Source: Streptomyces sp. NBC_01381
Lineage (GTDB): Bacteria; Actinomycetota; Actinomycetes; Streptomycetales; Streptomycetaceae
Reading direction: 5' to 3'
NCBI RefSeq assembly: GCF_026340305.1
Contig: NZ_JAPEPI010000001.1
Span: forward strand, 4,030,001 to 4,094,000
DNA length: 64,000 bases
A program made the translations under genes and the position numbers. Shown in pieces: positions 24,780-31,823 of the stretch (positions are counted from its first letter, which is position 1; each line of letters begins with the position of its first letter). A model generated the notes under the pieces. The model saw only the letters and a program-made list of their open reading frames with translations. It had not been told where the DNA came from and did no database searches.

Positions 24780-25390
24780 CGTGCCTCCGGGACGAAGCGC
24801 ACCCGTACGCCGGGAGCGAGCAGGGCGGCGGGCACGCGCGCGTGGTCCCACAGCACGGCATCGGTCGAACCGATCAGCTGCCAGCCACCGGGCGACGGGC
24901 GCGGGTACACCCCGGTGTAGGGCCCGGCGAGGGCGACGCTGCCCGCCGGGACGGTCGTGCGCGGAGTGGCCCGACGCGGTACTTCGTAGTGGCCCGGCAG
25001 CCCGGTCAGATAGCCGAAGCCGGGCGCGAACCCGCAGAAGGCGACGCGGAATTCGGCCGCCGAGTGGATCCGTGCGACCTCCTCGGGCGGCACACCCCAG
25101 TGCGTCGCCACCTCCGCCAGGTCGGGGCCGTCGTAGCGGACCGGGATCTCCAGGACCGCCTCGTCGCGCGCCGAGAGCGGCGGGATCTCCAGACCGGCGA
25201 GCTCCGCCCCGACGCGGCCGGGGTCGTCAAGGCCGTCCAGGAGCACCGTGCGGGCCGCGGGCACGAGTTCGCGCACCCGGATGAGTCCCGCGGCCCTGCG
25301 GCGCAGCAGCTCGGCGTGGAGCGCCTGCGCCTCGGCCCCGTCGGCGAGTTCGACGAGCAGCGCCCGGCCGCCGACCGGAAGCACCCTCAC
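24776..25390 (-). CDS. pxpB: 5-oxoprolinase subunit PxpB (KipI family)
   Basis: A 204-residue KipI/PxpB protein. The GTG start at 25390 forms a GTGA overlap with the pxpA stop; longer frames run through pxpA and are rejected. Motifs are VRVLPVGGRALLVEL at the start, IPVRYDGPDLAEVATHWGV, FRVAFCGFAPGFGYLTGLP, and PAGSVALAGPYTGVYPRPSP with WQLIGSTD. It forms the heteromeric partner of PxpC. In B. subtilis the homologue KipI also inhibits the KinA kinase. Confidence 0.93.
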   Translation of the reverse strand: MRVLPVGGRALLVELADGAEAQALHAELLRRRAAGLIRVRELVPAARTVLLDGLDDPGRVGAELAGLEIPPLSARDEAVLEIPVRYDGPDLAEVATHWGVPPEEVARIHSAAEFRVAFCGFAPGFGYLTGLPGHYEVPRRATPRTTVPAGSVALAGPYTGVYPRPSPGGWQLIGSTDAVLWDHARVPAALLAPGVRVRFVPEAR

Positions 25391-26175
25391 GCGAACGCCT
25401 CGACGCCGACGCCCGCCGCTTCGAGCCGTGCCCGGATCTCGCGGGCCAGGCCCACCGCTCCCGGAGTGTCGCCGTGCAGGCACAGCGAACGCGCGCGGAC
25501 GTCGATCCGCCGCCCGTCCTGGGCGGTGACGGTCCCGGTCCGGGCCATGGAGACGGAGCGTTCGACCACGGCGGCCTCGTCCGTGATGACGGCGCCGTCC
25601 CGGCCGCGCGGCACGAGCGTGCCCTGCGGGGTGTACGCGCGGTCCGCGAAGGCCTCGGTGACGACGGGGAGGCCCGCCTTGCCTGCCACCTCCAGGAAGC
25701 GTGAACCGGGCAGTCCGAGCACTGGGAGCGTGCCGTCGGCGAGCAGCACGCCGTCGACGACGGCACGCGCCTGGTCCTCGTCGTGGACGACGCGGTTGTA
25801 GAGCGCGCCGTGCGGCTTCACGTACGACACGCGCGTGCCCGCCGCCCGCGCGAAGACCTCCAAGGCGCCGATCTGGTACGCCACTTCGGCCGCCAGCTCG
25901 TCGGGCGGCACGTCCATCGCGCGCCGCCCGAAGCCCGCCAGGTCGCGGTAGGAGACCTGCGCGCCGATCCGCACCCCGCGCTCGGCCGCCTGCGCGCACA
26001 CCCGGCGCATGGTGGCCGCGTCCCCCGCGTGGAAACCGCAGGCCACGTTGGCGCTGGTGACCACGGAGAGGAGTTCCTCGTCGTCGGTCAGGCGCCAGCG
26101 GCCGAAGCCCTCACCGAGGTCGGCGTTGAGGTCGATCACGGCGTCGGCCCGCGGTCCTGCAGCGGCGTCGGTCAT
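25387..26175 (-). CDS. pxpA: 5-oxoprolinase subunit PxpA (LamB/YcsF family)
   Basis: A 262-residue YcsF/PxpA protein, the TIM-barrel-like subunit of the 5-oxoprolinase. Signature VIDLNADLGEGFGRWRLTDD is at residues 13-32, followed by SVVTSANVACGFHAGDA, GVRIGAQVSYRDLAGFGRRA and RVSYVKPHGALYNRVVHDE. It is third in an operon whose order MFS, DUF1445, pxpA, pxpB, pxpC parallels the B. subtilis ycsF-ycsG-ycsI-kipI-kipA cluster with a different transporter. Confidence 0.95.
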   Translation of the reverse strand: MTDAAAGPRADAVIDLNADLGEGFGRWRLTDDEELLSVVTSANVACGFHAGDAATMRRVCAQAAERGVRIGAQVSYRDLAGFGRRAMDVPPDELAAEVAYQIGALEVFARAAGTRVSYVKPHGALYNRVVHDEDQARAVVDGVLLADGTLPVLGLPGSRFLEVAGKAGLPVVTEAFADRAYTPQGTLVPRGRDGAVITDEAAVVERSVSMARTGTVTAQDGRRIDVRARSLCLHGDTPGAVGLAREIRARLEAAGVGVEAFA

Positions 26176-26224
26176 CTACGTAGGTCTCCTGTTTCGCTGT
26201 TTCCGTGCCCGGCGGTCACCCCGC

Positions 26225-27016
26225 TCAGGCCACCCGGTACTGCTCGTCCCTGGCGTCGGTGATGAACATCTGGCCCGGCGCGTGGGTGATGGCGAACGGC
26301 GGCCGCGAGGCCATCACCGCCGCCTGCGGGGTCACCCCGCACGCCCAGAACACCGGGATGTCACCGGGCTCGGCGGCCACCGGATCACCGAAGTCCGGAC
26401 GGTCGAGGTCGTCGATGCCGAGCCCCGTCGGCTCGCCGCAGTGCACCGGGCCGCCGTGCACCGCGGGCAGCAGCGAGGTCTCCCTGATCGCCGTGGCGAG
26501 GTGCTCGGGCGGCACCGGGCGCATCGACACCACCATGGGGCCGTGCAGCCGGCCCGCGGGCCGGCAGGGGCGCGCGGTCACATACATGGAGACGTTGCGG
26601 CCCTGCTCGATGTGGCGCATCGGGATGCCGGACTCGGTCAGCGCCCACTCGAAGGTGAAGCTGCAGCCGATGAGGAACGACACCAGGTCCTCGCGCCAGT
26701 GCCCGACCACGTCGGTGGGTTCGGCCACCAACTCGCCGTGCTCCCACACCCGGTAGCGCGGGAGATCCGTGCGCAGATCGGCGCCCGGGGCGAGCGGCGT
26801 GGTCCAGGAGCCGGCGTCCGTGACGTCGAGCACCGGGCAGGGCTTCGGGTTGCGCTGGCAGAACAGCAGCATGTCGTACGCCCAGTCGGCGGGGACGGAG
26901 ATCAAGTTGGCCTGCGTGTGACCGGCCGCCCAGCCCGCGGTCGGCCCGCTCGCGCCAGAACGGAAGTGCGCGCGGGCCTGCCCGGGGTCCTCGAGCACGG
27001 TGGAGGCCCCGGTCAC
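26225..27016 (-). CDS. DUF1445 / YcsI family protein (putative hydro-lyase, D-glutamate cyclase family)
   Basis: A 263-residue protein starting at GTG 27016, in a GTGA overlap with the MFS stop. Motifs recalled for the YcsI family: TQANLISVPADWAYDMLLFC, VSFLIGCSFTFEWALTESGI, RHIEQGRNVSMYVT, and near the end IPVFWACGVTPQAAVM then FAITHAPGQMFITD. Some databases name the family 'putative hydro-lyase' and place it with mammalian D-glutamate cyclase, which makes 5-oxo-D-proline. Its position beside pxpABC in both Bacillus and this genome supports a role in 5-oxoproline-type metabolism. The exact reaction is not established. Confidence 0.85.
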   Translation of the reverse strand: MTGASTVLEDPGQARAHFRSGASGPTAGWAAGHTQANLISVPADWAYDMLLFCQRNPKPCPVLDVTDAGSWTTPLAPGADLRTDLPRYRVWEHGELVAEPTDVVGHWREDLVSFLIGCSFTFEWALTESGIPMRHIEQGRNVSMYVTARPCRPAGRLHGPMVVSMRPVPPEHLATAIRETSLLPAVHGGPVHCGEPTGLGIDDLDRPDFGDPVAAEPGDIPVFWACGVTPQAAVMASRPPFAITHAPGQMFITDARDEQYRVA

Positions 27017-28314
27017 AGCAGCTCCTTGCCCCGCGTCTCGGGGAGCCCGAGCAGGGCGAGCACGGCGATGCCGTAGCCGATCGCACCGAAGACCAGCGCA
27101 CCGCCGACGCCCCAGCTGTCCGCCAGGAAGCCGACCATGGTGGGGAAGACGGCGCCCACGGCGCGCCCGGTGTTGTACGTGAAGCCCTGGCCCGTGCCGC
27201 GCACGGCGGCCGGATAGAGCTCGCTGAGGAACGAGCCGAAGCCGCTGAAGATCGCCGACATACAGAAGCCGAGCGGGAAACCGAGCACCAGGAGAAGGCC
27301 GTTGGCGCCGTCGGGGATGTTTGTGTACGCCAGGATGCTGGCCGCGGAGAGGAACGCGAAGAGCGTGATGTTCCGTTTGCGGCCCAGCACATCGGTGAGA
27401 TAGCCGCCGGCCAGATAGCCGATGAAGGCACCGGAGATGAGGAAGGTCAGGTACCCGCCGGTGCCGACCACGGTGAGTCCGCGCTCGGTCTTCAGGTAGG
27501 TGGGCACCCAGGTGGCGAGCGTGTAGTAGCCGCCCTGTACGCCGGTCGAGAGCAGCACGGCGAAGAGGGTGATCCGCAGCAGGCCGGGCTTGAAGATGGC
27601 GGTGAACGAGCCCTTGTCGGCGCTCTTCTGGCGTTCCGCGGCCGCTTCGGGGGCGTCGTGGACGTTGCGGCGTACGTAGACGACGAGCAGGGCGGGCAGG
27701 GCGCCGGTCCAGAACATCACGCGCCAGGCGATGTCCTCGTCCAGGAACTGGAACACCAGGGTGTAGACGATCACCGCGAGCGCCCAGCCGACCGCCCAGG
27801 CGCTCTGGATCGCGCCGAGCGTGCGGCCGCGGTTCTTGGCGGTGGCGTACTCGGCGACCAGGATCGCGCCGACCGCCCACTCGCCGCCGAAACCGAGGCC
27901 CTGGAGGGCGCGGAAGACCAGCAGCGTCTCGTAGTTGGGCGCGAAACCGCAGGCGACGGTGAAGACGGCGTACGTGATGACCGTGATCATCAGCGCCTTG
28001 ACCCGGCCGATCCGGTCGGCGATGACGCCCGCGACGGCGCCGCCGATCGCGGAGACGACGAGGGTGACCGTGGTGAGCAGGCCGGTCTGGCCGCTGTCCA
28101 GGCCGAAGTACGCGGCGAGCGCGACCATGCTCAGCGGCAGCGTGAAGTAGTCGTAGGAGTCGAGGGCGTAGCCCCCGAAGGCGCCGGCGAAGGCGCGGCG
28201 GCCGCGCGGACCGAGGTCGCGCAGCCAGCCGAACGCGCCGCCGCTTTCGGGGAGTTCGGCCGCGGCGGGGCGTGTCTCGGTGGAGACGGCCTGGGGTGGA
28301 GGGGGCGTGCTCAT
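27013..28314 (-). CDS. MFS transporter, likely organic-acid/oxoproline uptake
   Basis: A 433-residue major facilitator with about twelve membrane segments. ATG 28314 is chosen (GAGG six bases upstream) over GTG 28320. Motifs of the AAHS/sialate-type branch: FGGYALDSYDYFTLPLSMVA with Asp/Tyr in TM1, VIADRIGRVKALMITVITYA (loop 2-3 GxxxDRxGRK-like), LQGLGFGGEWAVGAILVAEY and RRNVHDAPEAAAERQ in the central loop. These carriers import aromatic or organic acids by proton symport. As first gene of the pxp operon, it probably takes up the operon's substrate. Confidence 0.88.
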   Translation of the reverse strand: MSTPPPPQAVSTETRPAAAELPESGGAFGWLRDLGPRGRRAFAGAFGGYALDSYDYFTLPLSMVALAAYFGLDSGQTGLLTTVTLVVSAIGGAVAGVIADRIGRVKALMITVITYAVFTVACGFAPNYETLLVFRALQGLGFGGEWAVGAILVAEYATAKNRGRTLGAIQSAWAVGWALAVIVYTLVFQFLDEDIAWRVMFWTGALPALLVVYVRRNVHDAPEAAAERQKSADKGSFTAIFKPGLLRITLFAVLLSTGVQGGYYTLATWVPTYLKTERGLTVVGTGGYLTFLISGAFIGYLAGGYLTDVLGRKRNITLFAFLSAASILAYTNIPDGANGLLLVLGFPLGFCMSAIFSGFGSFLSELYPAAVRGTGQGFTYNTGRAVGAVFPTMVGFLADSWGVGGALVFGAIGYGIAVLALLGLPETRGKELL

Positions 28315-28420
28315 GGGCACCTCGCAGGAGGGGGACGGAGGGTGCGGAGTGGGCCGAGCGTGTCGCGTGGGTCGGGTATCGCGGGCTTACGGAGCGGGTG
28401 GGGACCGTGCCGTGCCCGCC

Positions 28421-28450
28421 AAGGTAGAGGATCGTTGAACGATCCCTCAA
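28421..28450 (-). promoter_or_regulatory. pxp operon promoter (-35 TTGAGG, N18, -10 TACCTT)
   Basis: On the minus strand TTGAGG (28445-28450) and TACCTT (28421-28426) are 18 bp apart, about 105 bp upstream of the MFS start. The spacer is filled by the palindrome at 28429-28445. Confidence 0.6.
28429..28445. promoter_or_regulatory. Perfect operator palindrome GGATCGTT-G-AACGATCC
   Basis: A 17-bp sequence with perfect 8-bp arms around one base, located between -35 and -10 of the MFS-pxp promoter and 49 bp upstream of the divergent GntR gene. Size and position fit a FadR/VanR-type GntR repressor. Confidence 0.75.
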
Positions 28451-28493
28451 TACCCATGTTGTTTCGTTCTTGTATCTGCGATTGAATCCGGGC

Positions 28494-29198
28494 ATGACCG
28501 AGGGAATCGCTGGCGCGAGCGGACTGGCCGACGACCGGGCGCTCCTGGGGCGCACGAGCACGGCGGAGCGGGTCTCGGACATCCTTCGCAGCCGGATCGC
28601 GGAGGGCTACTTCCCGCCCGGGGCGCGGCTGTCGGAGGACAGCATCGGCGGCGCCCTCGGCGTCTCGCGGAACACACTGCGCGAGGCCTTCCGGCTGCTC
28701 ACGCACGAGCGACTCCTCGTCCATCAACTCAACCGCGGGGTATTTGTCCGAGTTCTCACCATTGAGGACGTGGAGGACATCTACCGCACCCGGCGCCTCG
28801 TGGAGTGCGCGGTCGTCCGTGGACTCGGTGCCCCGCCCTTCGCGCTCGACGGGCTCGCGGCCGCCGTCGCGGACGGCACCGAGGCGGCCCGCGAACGCGA
28901 GTGGAAGGGCGTCTCCACCGCCAACATCCACTTCCACCGCGAGCTGGTCGCGCTCGCCGGCAGCGCCCGCACCGACGAGGTCATGCGCAGCGTCTTCGCC
29001 GAACTGCGCCTGGCCTTCCACGTGGTGGACGATCCGCGACGCCTCCACGAGCCGTATCTCGTACGCAACCGGCAGATCCTCGACACCCTCCGGGCCGGGG
29101 ACGCCGCCGAGGCCGAACGGCTGCTCGCGGAGTATCTGGACGACTCCCGCAACGGGCTCGTCGAGGTGTACGGACGCCTGGTGCCGACCGAGGCCTGA
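28494..29198 (+). CDS. GntR family regulator, FCD-domain (FadR/VanR type)
   Basis: A 234-residue regulator; ATG 28494 gives a normal N-terminus. Residues 25-90 form the winged helix: AERVSDILRSRIAEGYFPPG, ARLSEDSIGGALGVSRNTLR, and EAFRLLTHERLLVHQLNRGV. Residues 100-230 form the all-helical FCD domain with the metal/effector residues in IHFHRELVALAGSAR and EHL-like YLVRNRQILDTLRAGDAAEA. It is divergent from the MFS-DUF1445-pxp operon and is almost certainly its repressor, acting on the palindrome at 28429-28445. The inducer would be the operon's substrate or a derivative. Confidence 0.92.
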   Translation: MTEGIAGASGLADDRALLGRTSTAERVSDILRSRIAEGYFPPGARLSEDSIGGALGVSRNTLREAFRLLTHERLLVHQLNRGVFVRVLTIEDVEDIYRTRRLVECAVVRGLGAPPFALDGLAAAVADGTEAAREREWKGVSTANIHFHRELVALAGSARTDEVMRSVFAELRLAFHVVDDPRRLHEPYLVRNRQILDTLRAGDAAEAERLLAEYLDDSRNGLVEVYGRLVPTEA

Positions 29199-29243
29199 GC
29201 CGGTCGCTTCTGCGCCGTTTCGACCGTTGTCAGACCGAGGACC

Positions 29244-29249
29244 TAGTCT
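29244..29249 (+). promoter_or_regulatory. Probable leaderless promoter -10 (TAGTCT) of the SMC-like operon
   Basis: TAGTCT ends seven bases before the GTG at 29257, and GAGG is too distant (16 nt) to act as a ribosome site. A leaderless transcript is therefore likely. The -35 is unclear. Confidence 0.45.
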
Positions 29250-29256
29250 GTGCACC

Positions 29257-30783
29257 GTGACTTCGCCTGCCGTTACGGACACCGCTCCGCCCCAGCTCAG
29301 CGCGGGGCCGAGGCCCGCTCTGGGCCCGGCCGCCGACGAGGGCCTGGCGCGGCGGCTCCGCGCGCTCGCCTGCACGGCGCCGCTGCACGACCTGGACACG
29401 CGCAAGGCCAACCTGGCGGGCGAGTACACCGTGTACGCGATGGCGGAGGTGGCCCTCTCCGCCATCGACCTCGTCACGCTCAACATGGACTTCGACACCG
29501 GCGCCGACCATGAGCAGATAGTGGCCAGGCTGCTCCCGCGCGTCGCCGCGCAGGCCCCGCGCCGCCCAGCCGCCGAGCACGAGCGGGTGGCTCGCTGGGT
29601 CCTGGAGAACCTGATCAACGTCGGCAGCGTCGACCGCGGCTTCCGCGCCGTGTACGGCACCTTCGCGCCCGACGGCACCTATGTGCGCAGGGACTACGAC
29701 TTCAAGCTGATCGAAGAGGTCCCCGGTTACGGGGGCGGCGTCTACCTCCGCACGACCGACGAGGCGGTCAACGTCCTGGTGGGCGCCCTCGACACGGACG
29801 TCACCAGCGCCCAGATCGCCGCCGAGGTGAAGCTGGAGGTCCTGATCAGCCGCGGCCGTCTCGCCGACGCCCAGCTCGCCGCCGAGCAGGCGCGCTATCG
29901 GACCGTGCAGTATTCGGAGACCCTCCGCAAGGCCCTCGACGCGACCCGGCGCAATGTCCGCGCGGTGGACTGGCTGCAGGCCGTCCCGGACATGATCGCC
30001 GAGGCGCTCGACCACGTCGCCGACCGCTACCGCCACGAGAACGCGATCCTGACGAACATCCGCAAGGCCCGCGACGAGTCCGAGGACCCCGAGCACAAGC
30101 GCCGCGCCGCCGAGCTGGTCGACATCGTCAAGGACTGCATCCGCCGCCATACGCAGCTGCAGTCCCGGCTCCTCGAAGCGGGGCCGCTGTTCCGCGCCGA
30201 GCAGGACCGCCAGGCCTTCGCGGCGCCCACCGCGCGCACCGGCCTCGACCTGTACGGGCAGCTCGTCGCGCCGCTCCTGCCGCTCCCGGTCGAGCAGGCG
30301 AGCCGCGTCACGGGTGCCTTCTTCGCGCGCGGGACGGGGCTGCGCACACCCGTCTCCGTACGGGTCGGGGACCTGGTCGACATACTGCTCACGCCGCCGC
30401 AGGAGCGCGAGCACCTGGGCGTGGAGATGCCCGAGCCCGACCTCATCGCGACGCCCGACGACAGCCGCTTCAGCGAGGAGCAGCTCGCCAGCGCCATGGA
30501 GCTGCTCGACCTGCCCGCCGACGCGCCCCGCCGCCTCTCCGGACTGCTCGCCGACGCCCGCGGCCGCGACGCCGAACTGCCCTATCTGGTCGCCCTCCTG
30601 GCCGTCCACGCGGCGAGCCCGCCGGTCGGCACGGCCTATCGCCAGGGCGAGGAGAAGCTCCTGTTCGCCGTGGACGACGGCACGGAGCTCGACGACCCGG
30701 AGTTCGGCGGCGCCGACCTCATCGTGGGCACGGCCCTGCTCGACGCCGCGGGCATGGCCGCCGACCGGACGGAGGCGGCGTGA
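29257..30783 (+). CDS. MksF/JetA-like kleisin subunit (Wadjet/MksBEF type), putative
   Basis: A 508-residue, mostly helical soluble protein starting at GTG 29257. There are no membrane segments. The N-terminal 150 residues look like a winged-helix dimer domain (LARRLRALACTAPLHDLDTR; HERVARWVLENLINVGSVDR; YVRRDYDFKLIEEVPGYGGG, then VYLRTTDEAVNVLVGALDTD). A long helical middle follows (AEVKLEVLISRGRLADAQLA, VQYSETLRKALDATRRNVRA) with MukF/JetA flavour, and a C-terminal region ends in EEKLLFAVDDGTELDDPEF. It is first of three genes, followed by a small partner and an SMC-like ATPase, in the order kleisin-KITE-SMC used by jetABC. The assignment rests on order, size and sequence feel, not on a search. 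Confidence 0.6.
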   Translation: MTSPAVTDTAPPQLSAGPRPALGPAADEGLARRLRALACTAPLHDLDTRKANLAGEYTVYAMAEVALSAIDLVTLNMDFDTGADHEQIVARLLPRVAAQAPRRPAAEHERVARWVLENLINVGSVDRGFRAVYGTFAPDGTYVRRDYDFKLIEEVPGYGGGVYLRTTDEAVNVLVGALDTDVTSAQIAAEVKLEVLISRGRLADAQLAAEQARYRTVQYSETLRKALDATRRNVRAVDWLQAVPDMIAEALDHVADRYRHENAILTNIRKARDESEDPEHKRRAAELVDIVKDCIRRHTQLQSRLLEAGPLFRAEQDRQAFAAPTARTGLDLYGQLVAPLLPLPVEQASRVTGAFFARGTGLRTPVSVRVGDLVDILLTPPQEREHLGVEMPEPDLIATPDDSRFSEEQLASAMELLDLPADAPRRLSGLLADARGRDAELPYLVALLAVHAASPPVGTAYRQGEEKLLFAVDDGTELDDPEFGGADLIVGTALLDAAGMAADRTEAA

Positions 30784-30841
30784 GCACTCCCGCCACTCCC
30801 AGGACTTTCCCGTACGACGACCGCCGCAAGGAGCACAAGCC

Positions 30842-31744
30842 GTGACCGAGCACCCCGCAGAGCACGCCGCGTGGGGCGAGCCGGGTCCCCCGACGGCGCC
30901 TGCGGCGCCCGCCGCGACCGCGGCCGTCACCCCGGCCGACGCCGCCGACGCCGCGCGCCTTGTCGCCTTCGGCCTGCAGCCCAAGCTGCAGCCCGCCCGC
31001 GACCAGGAGTACGCCGAGCTCCTTCGCCGGTACCGCGAGGACCCGCCCTTCGCGCGGCTCGCCGACGCCGTCGCCGCCGGGCTCGGCCTGGTCGTCCTTG
31101 AGGTGTCCCCGCGCGCGGGCATGGCCGTGACCGCCGCAGAGGACTCCGTGTTCGCCGTCCGCATGGGCGACTACGCACGCAGGACCGCCGCCGACTCCAC
31201 CGACCGCTTTCTGCACGGCCTCGCCCATCTCGCCGTCGCCGCCATGGCGTTCCCGCGCCCCGAGGACCTCGCCGACGACGGATACATCGGCCGGGTCACG
31301 GTCAACGGCGTGGACGCCTTCGTACGCCAGGCCTGCCACCGCCTGGAGGAGCGCGCCGAGGAGCAGGGCGAGAACACCGACCCGGCGACCGACGCCCCCG
31401 GCCTCGAAGCCGCCTGGCGGATCTGGGCGCGACGCAGCGCCACCGGCGCCACCAAGGACGCCCGCCGGCTCGCCGGTTCGACCACCGGGATCATCGGTAA
31501 GGCCGTCGCGTTCCTGACCGACTCCGGGTTCCTGCAGCGCACGGGCGACGACTCCGGCGGGACGTACCGCACCACCGCGCGCTATCAGCTGCAGGTCCGC
31601 GACATGGCGGGCGGCGCGGCCATGGCCGAGCTCCTGGAACTGGGCATCGTGCCCGTCACCGACGGCTCGGCGACCCTGCTGCCCCCCGACGACACCGACG
31701 ACCTGGAACTGGCGGCCGACGCGGGCCTGCCGTTCCACTCCTGA
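30842..31744 (+). CDS. MksE/JetB-like (KITE) subunit, putative
   Basis: A 300-residue protein starting at GTG 30842 with AAGGAG nine bases upstream. After an Ala/Pro-rich N-terminal 35 residues, the body looks like tandem winged-helix domains: EYAELLRRYREDPPFARLAD, DRFLHGLAHLAVAAMAFPRP, GYIGRVTVNGVDAFVRQACH, and a second one ending TGIIGKAVAFLTDSGFLQRT then YRTTARYQLQVRDMAG. This is the expected architecture of the small KITE subunit of MukBEF-type condensins. It lies 58 bp after the kleisin-like gene and 79 bp before the SMC-like gene, all in one direction. Confidence 0.6.
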   Translation: MTEHPAEHAAWGEPGPPTAPAAPAATAAVTPADAADAARLVAFGLQPKLQPARDQEYAELLRRYREDPPFARLADAVAAGLGLVVLEVSPRAGMAVTAAEDSVFAVRMGDYARRTAADSTDRFLHGLAHLAVAAMAFPRPEDLADDGYIGRVTVNGVDAFVRQACHRLEERAEEQGENTDPATDAPGLEAAWRIWARRSATGATKDARRLAGSTTGIIGKAVAFLTDSGFLQRTGDDSGGTYRTTARYQLQVRDMAGGAAMAELLELGIVPVTDGSATLLPPDDTDDLELAADAGLPFHS

Positions 31745-31823
31745 CGTCACCGCCCACTCCCGACGCCACCGCCGCCCTTAACTTCCTGCCGTTCCTCACG
31801 ACTTACGACGAGAGTCCGCCGCC

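Noticed and set aside
29230..31164. 644-codon minus-strand open frame
   Set aside because: It spans the kleisin-like and KITE-like genes on the other strand and has no start context or domain; typical anti-sense frame in high-GC DNA.
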